From Rubrivivax sp. (lineage in GTDB: Bacteria > Pseudomonadota > Gammaproteobacteria > Burkholderiales > Burkholderiaceae_C): 64,000 bases of DNA. The stretch covers positions 1 to 64,000 of the forward strand of contig JAUXRG010000053.1 of assembly GCA_030681795.1 (NCBI GenBank), in the 5' to 3' direction. Positions 25,569 through 35,111 of the stretch are shown here, piece after piece. Within the stretch, counting starts at the first letter, position 1, and each line of letters begins with the position of its first letter. Under the pieces are notes generated by a model. That model was not told the DNA's origin, did no database searches, and saw only the letters and a list, made by a program, of their open reading frames with translations. The translations under genes were made by a program, and so were the position numbers.

Positions 25569-26702
25569 ATGAGTCCCAAGCCCGCCCACACCGACGGCTG
25601 GTATGCGCTCAGCGAAAAGACCAGCCAGACCGACGACCAGCGCATCCGCGATGTCACGCCGCTGCCGCCGCCCGAGCACCTGATCCGCTTCTTTCCGATT
25701 GCCGGCACCCCGGCGGAGACGCTGATCGCCGGCACCCGCAACGCCATCCGCCGCATCATGGCCGGCGACGACGACCGCCTGCTCGTCATCATCGGCCCGT
25801 GCTCCATCCACGATCCGGTCGCGGCGCTGGAGTACGCGCGCCGGCTCAAGCCCATGCGCGACAAGCTCGCCGGCGAGCTGGAGATCGTCATGCGCGTGTA
25901 TTTCGAGAAACCGCGCACCACCGTGGGCTGGAAGGGGCTCATCAACGACCCCTATCTCGACGAGACCTACCGCATCCACGAAGGCCTGCGCATCGCGCGC
26001 CAGCTGCTGGTGGACATCAACCGCGCGGGCGTGCCCGCGGGCAGCGAGTTCCTCGACGTGATCTCGCCGCAATATATCGGCGACATGATTGCCTGGGGCG
26101 CCATCGGCGCGCGCACCACCGAAAGCCAGGTGCACCGCGAGCTGGCCTCGGGCCTGAGCGCGCCGGTGGGTTTCAAGAACGGCACCGACGGCAATATCAG
26201 GATCGCCACCGATGCGATCCAGGCCGCGGCGCGCCCCCACCACTTCCTGTCAGTACACAAGAACGGCCAGGTGGCCATCGTCGAGACCAAGGGCAACAAG
26301 GACTGCCATGTCATCCTGCGCGGCGGCAAGGAGCCGAACTACGACGCCGCCAGCGTGGCCGCGGCCTGCCAGGAGATCGAGGCCACCAAGCTGCCCTGCC
26401 GGCTGATGATCGACGCCAGCCATGCCAACAGCAGCAAGCAGCACCAGCGCCAGATCGACGTCATGCGCGACGTGGCGGCCCAGCTCGACGCCGGCACCCG
26501 CTGCATCTTTGGCGTGATGGTCGAAAGCCACCTGCACGGCGGCGCGCAGAAGTTCACCCCGGGCAAGGACGACCCGGCCAAGCTGGAATACGGCAAGAGC
26601 ATCACCGACGCCTGCATCAACTGGGACGACACGGTGAACGTGCTCGACATCCTGGCCGCCGCCGTGAAGGCGCGGCGCCGGCACGCGGGGCTGCCCCACT
26701 GA
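25569..26702 (+). CDS. aroG: 3-deoxy-7-phosphoheptulonate (DAHP) synthase, class I
   Basis: 377 residues from ATG 25569, set by AAGGAG six bases upstream. It condenses phosphoenolpyruvate and erythrose 4-phosphate, the entry step of the shikimate pathway, in the cytosol. Motifs: IIGPCSIHDPVAALEYARRL, GARTTESQVHRELASGL and GFKNGTDG, and MIDASHANSSKQH. The metal-binding Cys lies in GPCS. The leader at 25407 contains Tyr, Phe and Trp codons, so transcription should respond to overall aromatic amino-acid supply. The feedback specificity (Phe, Tyr or Trp) of the enzyme itself is not clear. Confidence 0.95.
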   Translation: MSPKPAHTDGWYALSEKTSQTDDQRIRDVTPLPPPEHLIRFFPIAGTPAETLIAGTRNAIRRIMAGDDDRLLVIIGPCSIHDPVAALEYARRLKPMRDKLAGELEIVMRVYFEKPRTTVGWKGLINDPYLDETYRIHEGLRIARQLLVDINRAGVPAGSEFLDVISPQYIGDMIAWGAIGARTTESQVHRELASGLSAPVGFKNGTDGNIRIATDAIQAAARPHHFLSVHKNGQVAIVETKGNKDCHVILRGGKEPNYDAASVAAACQEIEATKLPCRLMIDASHANSSKQHQRQIDVMRDVAAQLDAGTRCIFGVMVESHLHGGAQKFTPGKDDPAKLEYGKSITDACINWDDTVNVLDILAAAVKARRRHAGLPH

Positions 26703-26781
26703 TCGCCGCCCAGCTGCTCAAGCGTGACTACCCCTTGCCCGCACAACTGCTTAGACTGCACGCTATACAGGAGAAGACCTC

Positions 26782-27099
26782 ATGCGACGACAAGTGACGG
26801 TGAATTTCGGGCCCACGGACAGCCTGGTTTTCGCGCCCCCCCTGGATGAACCCGACTGGCCCGCCGACCAGGCCCGCCGCTGGCTGGAAGACCAGTTCAT
26901 CGCACTCGAGTGCGAGCCGCTCCGTGCCAGCGGCAAGGTGCTCACGGTCGACAAGGTGCTGGCCGTGGCCACGGCCTTCGGCCCCCGGGCCTTGGCGGGC
27001 GACGAAGCCCTGGGCACCGACTTTGCCCGCGCCGTGGTGGGCGCCCTCGGCCGCCCGCTGGTGCAGGTGGATGTGACCACCAATACCGTGACCTTCTGA
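26782..27099 (+). CDS. Conserved-looking hypothetical protein
   Basis: 105 residues; no family recognised. AGGAG lies 8-9 bases before the ATG and codon use matches the neighbours, so it is probably real. The protein is acidic with no signal peptide, membrane helix or cysteine cluster. Secondary structure looks alpha/beta, with a central helix from PADQARRWLEDQFIALE and a C-terminal strand LVQVDVTTNTVTF. It lies 79 bp after aroG in the same direction and may be cotranscribed. Confidence 0.75.
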   Translation: MRRQVTVNFGPTDSLVFAPPLDEPDWPADQARRWLEDQFIALECEPLRASGKVLTVDKVLAVATAFGPRALAGDEALGTDFARAVVGALGRPLVQVDVTTNTVTF

Positions 27100-27146
27100 C
27101 GAGACCCCGGCCTCCCCGCGCAAGGCCTGGGGGTCGTCAGTCTTGT

Positions 27147-27196
27147 GAGCGGGCCAGCCGCTCGCGTATCACTCGGCCGAGCGGGCCAGCCGCTCG
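27147..27196. repeat. 18-bp direct repeat at the adenosyltransferase 3' end
   Basis: The same 18-mer, itself a GAGCGG/CCGCTC hairpin, occurs at 27147-27164 and 27179-27196. The inner copy encodes the protein's last residues (ERLARS); the outer copy lies just past the stop. Confidence 0.7.
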
Positions 27197-27744
27197 GAGT
27201 GCCAGTACACGTCGTCGCCGCCCAGGCCGTCGAGGTTGGCCCGGTTGAGCACCCGCGCCAGCACGAACATCAGGTCCGAGAGGCGGTTGAGGTATTGGCG
27301 CGGGGCCTCCTTCACCGGGCTGGTGGCGGCCAGCGCCACCAGCGCACGCTCGGCGCGCCGCGCCACCGTGCGGCTCACGTGCGCCAGCGCCGCGCTGCGC
27401 GTGCCGGCGGGCAGGATAAATTCCTTGAGCCGCGGCAGCTGCCCGTTGTAGTGCGCCAGCGCCTGGTCCAGGCGCAGCACCGCGTCGGCCTTGAGCAGTT
27501 CGAAGCCGGGGATCGACAGCTCGCCGCCCAGGTTGAACAGCTCGTGCTGGATCACCACCAGCAGCTCGCGCACATCGCCCGGCAAAGGCTCCGCCAGCAG
27601 CACGCCCAGGCCCGAGTTGAGCTCGTCGACATCGCCCATGGCCGCCACGCGCAGGTGGTCCTTGGGCACGCGCGTGCCGTCGCCCAGGCCGGTGCTGCCG
27701 TCGTCTCCGGTGCGGGTGGCAATCTGGGTCAGGCGGTTACTCAT
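27169..27744 (-). CDS. PduO-type cob(I)yrinic acid a,c-diamide adenosyltransferase (MMAB family)
   Basis: A 191-residue cytosolic enzyme that transfers adenosine from ATP to cob(I)alamin, making adenosylcobalamin. The ATP-binding N-terminus TRTGDDGSTGLGDGTRV is intact, and the C-terminal RQYLNRLSDLMFVLARVLNR helix with conserved Arg and Asn is present. The length is normal. It stands alone, convergent with the small hypothetical gene and divergent from the FAD oxidase. No cobalamin riboswitch is visible upstream. Confidence 0.95.
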   Translation of the reverse strand: MSNRLTQIATRTGDDGSTGLGDGTRVPKDHLRVAAMGDVDELNSGLGVLLAEPLPGDVRELLVVIQHELFNLGGELSIPGFELLKADAVLRLDQALAHYNGQLPRLKEFILPAGTRSAALAHVSRTVARRAERALVALAATSPVKEAPRQYLNRLSDLMFVLARVLNRANLDGLGGDDVYWHSERLARSAE

Positions 27745-27894
27745 GGTGGCTGGGGTGCAGGGGGTGGCGGACGCAGGGCTCTCATTTGACCACCGCCGCG
27801 ACCCGCCCGCCGCGGCCAGGGCAGGCGACTGGCGACCGGTGCAAGTGGCCTACGATGCGGCCTCGCACCCGCCACACCCGCCCGGAACTCCGCC

Positions 27895-29316
27895 ATGAAC
27901 GCCCCCACGCCCGACCTCCTGACGCCTCGCTCCGTTCAACGCCCGGTGCCGCCGGCCATGCTCGCCGCACTGCGCGAGCGCTTCGGCGCGCGCTGCAGCA
28001 CCGCCGCGGCCGTGCTGGAGCAGCATGGCCGCGACGAGTCCACCTACCCGGTGACGCCGCCCGAGGTGGTGGTCTTCTGCGAGAGCACCGAGGACGTGGC
28101 TGCGGCCGTGGCACTGGCCGCCGAGCACGCCGTGCCGGTGATCCCCTTCGGCGTCGGCTCGTCGCTCGAAGGCCACCTGCTGGCCGTGCAGGGCGGCGTC
28201 AGCCTGGATCTCGGGCGCATGAACCGGATCCTGCGCGTCCATGCCGAGGACCTGACGGTGACGGTGCAGGCCGGCGCCACGCGCGAACAACTCAACAGCG
28301 AGATCCGCGACACGGGCCTGTTCTTTCCCATCGACCCCGGCGCCAACGCCACGATAGGCGGCATGGCGGCCACGCGCGCCAGTGGCACCAATGCCGTGCG
28401 CTACGGCACGATGCGCGAGAACGTGATCGGCTTGACCGTCGTCACCGCCCGCGGTGAAGTCATCCGCACCGGCACGCGGGCGAAGAAATCCGCCGCCGGC
28501 TACGACCTCACGCGGCTGTTCGTGGGCAGCGAAGGCACCCTGGGCGTGATCACCGAAGTCACCCTCAGGCTCTACCCGCTGCCCGAGGCGGTGAGCGCGG
28601 CGATCTGCCACTTTCCGAGCGTCGACGCGGCGGTGCGCACCGCCATCCAGGTCATCCAGATGGGCGTGCCGATCGCGCGCTGCGAACTGCTGGACGTCCA
28701 CGCGATCCGGGGCGTGAACAAGCACTCCAAGCTGGGGCTGCGCGAGGCCCCCATGCTGCTCATGGAATTCCACGGCAGCGAGGCCGGCGTCAAGGAACAG
28801 GCCGAGACGGTGCAGGGCCTGGCCCGCGAGCAGGGCGGCGAAGATTTTCAGTGGGCGCGCACGCCCGAAGAGCGCACCCGGCTGTGGACGGCGCGCCACC
28901 AGGCCTTCTTCGCCGCGTTGCAGACGCGTCCGGGCTGCCGCTGCCAGAGCAGCGACACCTGCGTGCCGATCTCGCGCCTGGCCGAGACCATCAACGAATC
29001 CGTCGCCGAAGCCGAAGCCTCGGGCATCCCTTACTGGATCGTCGGCCACGTGGGCGACGGCAACTTCCACTTGAGCTACCTGCTCGACCCCAACGACCCG
29101 GCCGAGATCGAGGCCGTGGAGCGGCTCAACGTGCAGATGGTGCGCCGGGCAATCCGCCTTGAAGGCACCTGCACCGGCGAGCACGGCATCGGCCTGCACA
29201 AGATGGGCTACCTGGCTGAAGAAGCTGGCGCCGGGGCGGTGGAGATGATGCGCAGCATCAAGCGCGCGCTCGATCCCAAGAACATCATGAATCCGGGCAA
29301 AGTGTTCACCCTCTAG
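27895..29316 (+). CDS. FAD-linked oxidase, D-lactate / glycolate dehydrogenase (GlcD/Dld2) family
   Basis: 473 residues with a PCMH-type FAD-binding domain (about 55-235; [38 protein letters not shown] and [15 protein letters not shown]) and a C-terminal FAD-oxidase domain ending in [15 protein letters not shown], with metal-binding residues as in cytochrome-linked D-lactate dehydrogenases. It oxidises a D-2-hydroxy acid and passes electrons to the respiratory chain or an electron carrier. Single-subunit length, with no glcE or glcF neighbours, points to D-lactate dehydrogenase rather than the glycolate oxidase complex. Confidence 0.9.
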   Translation: MNAPTPDLLTPRSVQRPVPPAMLAALRERFGARCSTAAAVLEQHGRDESTYPVTPPEVVVFCESTEDVAAAVALAAEHAVPVIPFGVGSSLEGHLLAVQGGVSLDLGRMNRILRVHAEDLTVTVQAGATREQLNSEIRDTGLFFPIDPGANATIGGMAATRASGTNAVRYGTMRENVIGLTVVTARGEVIRTGTRAKKSAAGYDLTRLFVGSEGTLGVITEVTLRLYPLPEAVSAAICHFPSVDAAVRTAIQVIQMGVPIARCELLDVHAIRGVNKHSKLGLREAPMLLMEFHGSEAGVKEQAETVQGLAREQGGEDFQWARTPEERTRLWTARHQAFFAALQTRPGCRCQSSDTCVPISRLAETINESVAEAEASGIPYWIVGHVGDGNFHLSYLLDPNDPAEIEAVERLNVQMVRRAIRLEGTCTGEHGIGLHKMGYLAEEAGAGAVEMMRSIKRALDPKNIMNPGKVFTL

Positions 29317-29349
29317 CCCCGCGGGCACCGGCGCCCCCCGCGCGCCGCC

Positions 29350-29376
29350 TCAAGCAGGCCCCTTTGATGCCGATGT
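29350..29376 (+). promoter_or_regulatory. Predicted sigma-28 (FliA) promoter
   Basis: TCAAG, 14 bases, then GCCGATGT. This matches the enterobacterial sigma-28 layout of TAAAG or TCAAG, 14 bases, GCCGATAA. It sits 62 bp before the chemoreceptor start, a class of gene normally driven by FliA. A perfect CAGGCAAG/CTTGCCTG inverted repeat follows at 29388-29404. Confidence 0.65.
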
Positions 29377-29437
29377 TCCAAAGGACGCAGGCAAGCCTTG
29401 CCTGCAGGCTGCGCCTACCTGTCTCGCGGAGATGAAG

Positions 29438-30994
29438 ATGACTTTTTCCAGGAAATTGCTGCTGCTGTCGATCGCACCAGCGGGCGTGCTGGCCGTGGCT
29501 GCGCTGGTCGGTGTGTCGGCCCTGCGTGGCGCGGAGCAGCGCTTCGCCGACGTCTTCGAGACCGAGCAGCCGTTGGCACAGGCTGTCACCGAGCTCTACG
29601 GCCATGGTGTGCAAGGCGGCCAGGCCCTGCGCAACATCATCCTGGACCCCAGCAATCCCACGGCCTACAAGAATCTGGAAACGTCCACCAGGGCCTACGA
29701 CGAGGCCGCCGCCGTGGCGGCCAGGTTGGCCGTGGGCTCGCCTGCCGCGGCGATGCTGGAGAAGGTGGCCCAGGCACGCGTGCGCCAGCAGGCCGCGCGC
29801 GACCGTGTGCTGGCGCTGGTGAAGACCGACGTGACCGGGGCTGTTTCGGCGCTCAACAAGGACGAAACCCCGGCCTGGCGCGAGGCGCGCACCGGGCTGC
29901 TCGACGCCGGCAAGGTGGTGCAGACCCGGCTGCACGCCACGCGCGACCGCGCCCTGGCCGACACGAGCCGCGCAGTGGTCACCGCCCTGCTGGCCACCCT
30001 GGTGGGAATCGCGATGGCGGCGATCTTCCCGATGATGATGCGGCGCACGCTCGCCGCCACCCTGGGTGGCGAGCCCGAGGCGGCGCGTGACCTGGTGAAA
30101 GCCGTGGCCCAGGGCGACCTGACGCGCGAAGTGCCGGTGCGCCGTGGCGATACCGAGAGCCTGCTGGCCCACCTCGCGGCGATGCGCAACTCCTTGGCCG
30201 CCACGATCCGGGAGCTGGGTTCGGCCGCCGTGCAGGTCAGCCAGGCCAGCCGCGAGATCGCCAGCGGCAGCGCCGACCTCTCCAACCGCACCGAGCAACA
30301 AGCCAGCAGCCTGCAGGAAACGGCGGCCAGCATGGAGCAAATGAATGCTGCGCTGCGGCACAGCGTCGATTCGGCCCGCCAGGCCAGCCAGTTGGCCGCC
30401 GGCGCCAGCGCGGTGGCCGAAAAGGGCGGCAAGGTGGTGGGCGAAGTCGTCAGCACCATGGAAAACATCAGCACCAGCAGCCACAAGATTGCCGAAATCA
30501 TCGGCGTGATCGACGGCATCGCCTTCCAGACCAACATCCTGGCCCTGAATGCCGCCGTCGAGGCCGCCCGCGCCGGCGAGCAAGGGCGAGGATTCGCCGT
30601 GGTGGCCAGCGAGGTGCGCTCCCTGGCCCAGCGCAGCGCCCAGGCCGCGCGCGAGATCAAGGGCCTGATCGGCGAGAGCGTGGAGAAGGTCGAGGCCGGC
30701 AACCGACTGGTCAACGACGCCGGCCGCACGATGCAGGAGATCCTGACCCAGGTGACGCGGGTGGCCACCTTGATCGGAGAAATCACCTCGAGCACGCTGG
30801 AGGAAAGCAGCGGCGTCGGCCAGGTCAACCAGGCCGTGGCGCACCTGGACCAGATGACGCAACAGAACGCCGCCCTCGTGGAGCAGAGCGCGGCAGCAGC
30901 CGAAAGCCTGAGTGAACAGGCCAGCCGGCTGCAGCAGGCGCTGGGCGCGTTCAAGCTCGGCGAAGTTCACGCGCTGGGCGGCGCGGCGGTCTAG
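29438..30994 (+). CDS. Methyl-accepting chemotaxis protein
   Basis: 518 residues from ATG 29438, chosen over 29432 because GGAG lies six bases before it and directly abuts the earlier ATG. Domains: TM1 (about 7-27), a short periplasmic four-helix-like sensor (about 30-185), TM2 (about 185-207), a HAMP-like linker, and a cytoplasmic signalling hairpin with [20 protein letters not shown] and [20 protein letters not shown]. It controls CheA kinase. There is no C-terminal NWETF-type pentapeptide. The ligand is unknown. Expression is probably flagellar-regulon dependent. Confidence 0.93.
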   Translation: MTFSRKLLLLSIAPAGVLAVAALVGVSALRGAEQRFADVFETEQPLAQAVTELYGHGVQGGQALRNIILDPSNPTAYKNLETSTRAYDEAAAVAARLAVGSPAAAMLEKVAQARVRQQAARDRVLALVKTDVTGAVSALNKDETPAWREARTGLLDAGKVVQTRLHATRDRALADTSRAVVTALLATLVGIAMAAIFPMMMRRTLAATLGGEPEAARDLVKAVAQGDLTREVPVRRGDTESLLAHLAAMRNSLAATIRELGSAAVQVSQASREIASGSADLSNRTEQQASSLQETAASMEQMNAALRHSVDSARQASQLAAGASAVAEKGGKVVGEVVSTMENISTSSHKIAEIIGVIDGIAFQTNILALNAAVEAARAGEQGRGFAVVASEVRSLAQRSAQAAREIKGLIGESVEKVEAGNRLVNDAGRTMQEILTQVTRVATLIGEITSSTLEESSGVGQVNQAVAHLDQMTQQNAALVEQSAAAAESLSEQASRLQQALGAFKLGEVHALGGAAV

Positions 30995-31025
30995 CCCGAA
31001 CCTGCGCGGCGGGCCCCTGGCCCGC

Positions 31026-33809
31026 TCAGCCGGCCTCGGGCGCCGACACGCTCCAGCGCCGGGTCACCTCGCCCTTGGCGTTGGTGCTCTCGAGCTGCAC
31101 CCCGAAGCCCCACAGCCGCGCCACGTGCCTGAGCACTTCCTGTGCGCCCTCGTGCAGCGGGCGGTCGTCGTGCTGGAAGTGGCGCAAGGTGAGGCTGCGG
31201 TCGCCTCGGAGGTTGACGTTCCAGACCTGGATGTTGGGCTCTCGCGAGCCCAGGTCGTACTGGCGTGACAGCGCCTCGCGCACGCGGCGGTAGCCGGCGG
31301 CGTCGTGGATGGCGCTGACTTCGAGTTCACCCTGCTTCTCGTCGTCGGTGATCGCAAACAGGCGCAGCTCGCGCATCAGCCTGGGGCTGAGGAACTGGCC
31401 GATGAAGCTCTCGTCCTTGAAATTGCGCATGGCATGGTCGAGCACCGGCAACCAGGGCTTGCCGGCGATGCCGGGAAACCAGGCACGGTCTTCATCGTCG
31501 GGCGACTCGCAGATGCGCTTGATGTCGGTGTACATCGCAAAGCCCAGCGCATACGGGTTGAGGCCGCTGTAGGCACGGTGGCCCACGGGCGGCTGGTAGA
31601 TCACATTGGTGTGCGAGGTGAGCCACTCGATCATCACGCCGTCGGTGAGATAGCCGTCGTCGTACATGGTGTTGAGCAGCTTGTGGTGCCAGAAGCAGTT
31701 GTGGTTGACGAAGCAGGAGGCCTTGTAGGCGTGCGAGGTCTCGACGCTGAAGTCGACCACCGGGCCTTCGTCATGCTCGATGTGTTCGATCACCGTCAGG
31801 TCTTCTTTCTTCAGGAACCGATGCGTGTCGTCGAGCACCGTCTGCAGCGCCTGGCGTTTGCGACCGAGCCGAAAACCGATGTGCTGGGCGTACAAGGGCA
31901 AGTCCGAGCCGGTGACCACCAGGCGGTGCGTGCCGTCGCGCTGCGGGCGCACCGAGCACACGATGCCCATATTCAGCAGCAGCTGCTGCTCGGTGCGCAA
32001 CAGCTCCAGGCTCTTGCTGACCAGGATCACCTGGCGGTCGGGCACGGAAACGCAGCCGTCGGTGTCGAAGTGCCCGCGCAGGAAGGCCGCCACCACCTCT
32101 TGCGGCGACTGCAGGATGATGGGCAGCACGGTCTTGCGCCCGGCTGCGCCCGGGCCTTGGGCAAAACCCAGGTTGTCGACCAGCACACGGGCCAGGGCGG
32201 CGCTGTGGACGGTGGCGTTGAAGTGGTTGCGGTCCGGGCGGCGCCGCGCCGTCAAGCCGAAACACTGCAGCATCGTCTGCTCAAAGAAGTCCAGCAACTC
32301 CCCGTCTTGCGACGTGAGGTTGATGCGCCCCGAATGGGTGGTCTCGACAAAGCCGTCACCGGTCAACTGCCCCAGCACCTCGGCCAGATCGGGGCCCAGC
32401 GTCTCGGGCTTGCGCGGCAGGTCGTCGGCGTCTTGCAGCGTCAGCGCGAGGGTTGGATCGTTCTTCAACGCCAGCCACTCGCGCTGGCAGGCCTGCATGC
32501 GCAGCCGGGTGGCGGCACTGATGCGCAGGTGCTCGGCGCCGCGCTGCCATTTGTAGAAGGTGCCGAGCGTCACGCCGTGCCGCGCGCACACCTCGGCCAG
32601 GCGCGGGCGCGAGGCCGTGTCGTAGTCGATGGCGGCTTGCTGCTGGGCAAACACACCGCGCCCGCGGCGGATCTCGACTTTATCGCCCACCTTCAGGGCC
32701 TGCAGCTCAACCCAGTCGCCGCCGACCAGCACCTTGTGGTCGGCGCCGCCGTGCAGTGCATAGCCATGTCGGGTGCGCAGCCGCACGCGCCTGCGGCACG
32801 GGTGCTTGAACCAGTTGACCACGCGGTTGCCGTCTTCCACCGCGCCTGAAAACTCGGCGTCCACCAACTCGCCGGCCGGCATCAAGCCGCTGTCGGTGAC
32901 GACCAGGGTGTCGGCGGTCACGCAGGCCCAACCTTCATTCATGACCGCCGTCTGCCGCTGCGGATAGAAATACTGCGCCACCTTGCGCACGATGCGCACG
33001 ATCTCGCGCTGCCAGGGCTCGAGCAGCGGCGCGTTCTTCTCGATGAAATACAGCAGGTTTTCCTGCGGCTCGTCCGGGAATCGCTTGGCCTCGGGCATGT
33101 CACCCGCCTTCTCGGCGCGGCGCGGCAGCGTGCGCCAGAGCTCGTTGACCTGGCGCTGCGCATGGGCCTCGCGGTCGGTGCGCTCGGCCAGTTCCTGCGC
33201 CAGGCTCTTGCGGCTGGGGCGGCGGTAGCGGTCCACGCCGTGGTTGGCCAGGGCGTGACAGCTGTCGAGGAAGGTCTCGACGGCGTCCAGGCCATGCCTC
33301 TCTTCGCAGGCCGCGACGAAGTTCCTCGCGTAGACCAGGTAGTCGATGATCGACGCCGCGTCGGTCCACATGCGGAACAGGTAGTTGCCCTTGAAGAAGC
33401 TGTTGTGGCCGTAGGCCGCGTGGGCGATCACGAGGGCCTGCATCGCCAGCGTGTTCTCCTCCATCAGGTAGCTGATGCAGGGGTTGGCGTTGATGACGAT
33501 CTCGTAGGCCAGGCCCATGTGGCCGCGCTTGTAGTTCTTCTCGGTGGCGATGAACTCCTTGCCGTAGCTCCAGTGGCGGTAGTTCACCGGCATGCCCACG
33601 CTGGCGTAGGCATCCATCATCTGCTCGGCGGTGATGATCTCGAGCTGGTTCGGGTAGGTGTCCAGGCCGAAGCGAGCGGCCGTGGCCTTGATGACGCGGT
33701 GGTAGCGGTCGATGAGCTCGAAGGACCAGTCGCTCGGGCCCGGCAGGGGCTCGCCGGCCCGTTCGGCCAGGGGCAGCGGCTGGTCCAGCGCGAGCGGCTT
33801 GGGCTTCAT
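31026..33809 (-). CDS. spoVR: SpoVR/YcgB family protein interrupted by an intein
   Basis: The frame encodes 927 residues, of which 296-704 are an intein. The mature host protein would be 518 residues, the usual SpoVR/YcgB size. N-terminal SpoVR marks include ITAEQMMDAYASVGMPVNYR and HWSYGKEF; the insertion splits the most conserved block NEGWA/CFWHHKLLN. The start at 33809 overlaps the stop of yeaH (ATGA), so it is the last gene of prkA-yeaH-spoVR, an operon linked to starvation and stationary-phase adaptation in enterobacteria and to spore cortex in Bacillus. Biochemical activity is unknown. Function requires splicing. Confidence 0.95.
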   Translation of the reverse strand: MKPKPLALDQPLPLAERAGEPLPGPSDWSFELIDRYHRVIKATAARFGLDTYPNQLEIITAEQMMDAYASVGMPVNYRHWSYGKEFIATEKNYKRGHMGLAYEIVINANPCISYLMEENTLAMQALVIAHAAYGHNSFFKGNYLFRMWTDAASIIDYLVYARNFVAACEERHGLDAVETFLDSCHALANHGVDRYRRPSRKSLAQELAERTDREAHAQRQVNELWRTLPRRAEKAGDMPEAKRFPDEPQENLLYFIEKNAPLLEPWQREIVRIVRKVAQYFYPQRQTAVMNEGWACVTADTLVVTDSGLMPAGELVDAEFSGAVEDGNRVVNWFKHPCRRRVRLRTRHGYALHGGADHKVLVGGDWVELQALKVGDKVEIRRGRGVFAQQQAAIDYDTASRPRLAEVCARHGVTLGTFYKWQRGAEHLRISAATRLRMQACQREWLALKNDPTLALTLQDADDLPRKPETLGPDLAEVLGQLTGDGFVETTHSGRINLTSQDGELLDFFEQTMLQCFGLTARRRPDRNHFNATVHSAALARVLVDNLGFAQGPGAAGRKTVLPIILQSPQEVVAAFLRGHFDTDGCVSVPDRQVILVSKSLELLRTEQQLLLNMGIVCSVRPQRDGTHRLVVTGSDLPLYAQHIGFRLGRKRQALQTVLDDTHRFLKKEDLTVIEHIEHDEGPVVDFSVETSHAYKASCFVNHNCFWHHKLLNTMYDDGYLTDGVMIEWLTSHTNVIYQPPVGHRAYSGLNPYALGFAMYTDIKRICESPDDEDRAWFPGIAGKPWLPVLDHAMRNFKDESFIGQFLSPRLMRELRLFAITDDEKQGELEVSAIHDAAGYRRVREALSRQYDLGSREPNIQVWNVNLRGDRSLTLRHFQHDDRPLHEGAQEVLRHVARLWGFGVQLESTNAKGEVTRRWSVSAPEAG
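31698..32924 (-). mobile_element. SpoVR intein with LAGLIDADG homing endonuclease (409 residues)
   Basis: It runs from Cys1 (codon 32924-32922) in CVTADTLVVTDSGLMP to the C-terminal His-Asn (AAC at 31700-31698), followed by a Cys as the first residue of the C-extein, so all class 1 splicing residues are present. The block-B His is in GGADHKVLV, with Gly where Thr is usual. Block F is VVDFSVETSHAYKASCF. LAGLIDADG motifs are LGQLTGDGFV and FLRGHFDTDG, both with the acidic residue, so cleavage activity looks possible. An extra helix-turn-helix-like insert (AEVCARHGVTLGTFYKWQRG) lies between the splicing N-domain and the endonuclease. Confidence 0.93.
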
Positions 33810-35095
33810 GCGGCTTTCGCCCCTTCCTTCTTGAAGAGGTCGCGGAATACCGGGTAGATCTGCGAGGCCTCGGTCGCCTTGCGCATGGCGAAGTGGCGGT
33901 TTGCGTCGACCAGTCGGGTGTATTCCTCCCACAGGTTCTGCTCTTCCTCGGCCACCTGCACATAGGCGAAGTAGCGCACCAGCGGCAGCAGCTTGTCGTT
34001 CAGCAACTCACGGCAGCGGCCGCTGTCGTGGTGCCAGTTGTCGCCGTCGCTGGCCTGCGCGGCGTAGATATTCCACTCCGCCGGCGAGTAGCGCGCCTTG
34101 ACGATCTCTTCCATCAGCACCAGTGCGCTGCTCACCACCGTGCCGCCGGTTTCGCGGGCGTGGAAGAAGCTCTCCTCGTCGACCTCCTGCGCCTGCGTGT
34201 GGTGGCGGATGAAAACCAGATCGATCTTCGCGTAGTGCCGCGTGAGGAACAGGTACAGCAGGATGAAGAAGCGCTTGCTGAGTTCCTTGCGGCCCTCGTC
34301 CATCGAGCCCGAGACGTCCATCAGGCAGAACATCACGGCCTTGCTGGTGGGCACGGGCACGCGGATGCGGCTGCGGTAGCGCAGATCGATGGGGTCGAGG
34401 TAGGGAATGCGTTCGACGCGTGCGCGCAGCGCGGTGATCTGCTCGGCCAGGGCCTTGATTTCGGCTTGCACCGCCGCGTCACCCGGCAGCGCGGCGCGCT
34501 GGCGCTCGGCCAGGCGGTCCTCGAGCGCGTGCAGCTCGCGCCGCGCCGCGGCGCCCAGCGCAATGCGGCGGCTCAGGGCGCCTCGCATGCTGCGCACCAC
34601 GTGCAGGTTGTTGGGCGTGCCGTCGCTGGAAAAGCCCGCGCGCTGGCTCTTCCACTCGGGCATGTCGGCGAGTTGCGTGCGCACCAGGTTGGGCAGCGCC
34701 AGGTCGTCGAAGAAGACCTGCATGAACTCTTCCTTGCTCAGCGCGAAGACGAATTCGTCCTCGCCTTCGCCCTGGTCGCTGGCCTGGCCCTTGCCGCCGC
34801 CTGGACCGCCCGATCCGCCTTTCGGTCGCTCGATGCGGTCGCCCTGCACGTATTCCTGGTTGCCCGGGTGCACGATCTCGCGCACGCCGCCGGGGCCGTG
34901 GCCAAAGACGGGCTCGGAGAGATCCTTCCTGGGGATGGGGATGTCCTCGCCGCGCTCGACGTCGCGGATGCCGCGGCCGTCGATGGCGCGCTTGACCGCC
35001 TCGCGGATCTGCTCCTTGTGGCGGCGCAGGAAGCGCTCGCGGTTGCCGATCGACTTGTTCTTGCCCGCGAGTCGCCTGTCGATGATCTGCTGCAC
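33806..35095 (-). CDS. yeaH: YeaH / DUF444 family protein
   Basis: 429 residues from GTG 35095, with AAAGG six bases upstream. The N-terminal half is charged and conserved in the family (RRLAGKNKSIGNRERFLRR). The C-terminal half is a von Willebrand A-like domain whose MIDAS motif reads DVSGSMDEG. In E. coli YeaH works with the kinase YeaG under nitrogen starvation. It lies 16 bp after prkA and overlaps spoVR by 4 bp, so the three are one operon. A glycine-rich linker lies at about 89-105. Confidence 0.95.
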   Translation of the reverse strand: MQQIIDRRLAGKNKSIGNRERFLRRHKEQIREAVKRAIDGRGIRDVERGEDIPIPRKDLSEPVFGHGPGGVREIVHPGNQEYVQGDRIERPKGGSGGPGGGKGQASDQGEGEDEFVFALSKEEFMQVFFDDLALPNLVRTQLADMPEWKSQRAGFSSDGTPNNLHVVRSMRGALSRRIALGAAARRELHALEDRLAERQRAALPGDAAVQAEIKALAEQITALRARVERIPYLDPIDLRYRSRIRVPVPTSKAVMFCLMDVSGSMDEGRKELSKRFFILLYLFLTRHYAKIDLVFIRHHTQAQEVDEESFFHARETGGTVVSSALVLMEEIVKARYSPAEWNIYAAQASDGDNWHHDSGRCRELLNDKLLPLVRYFAYVQVAEEEQNLWEEYTRLVDANRHFAMRKATEASQIYPVFRDLFKKEGAKAA

Positions 35096-35111
35096 GGCGG
35101 CCTTTCAGGAC

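Noticed and set aside
31026-33809. The SpoVR insertion as a frameshifted or chimeric gene.
   Set aside because: The frame is continuous, the flanks join into the exact SpoVR motif, and all splicing blocks are present, so an intein explains it fully.
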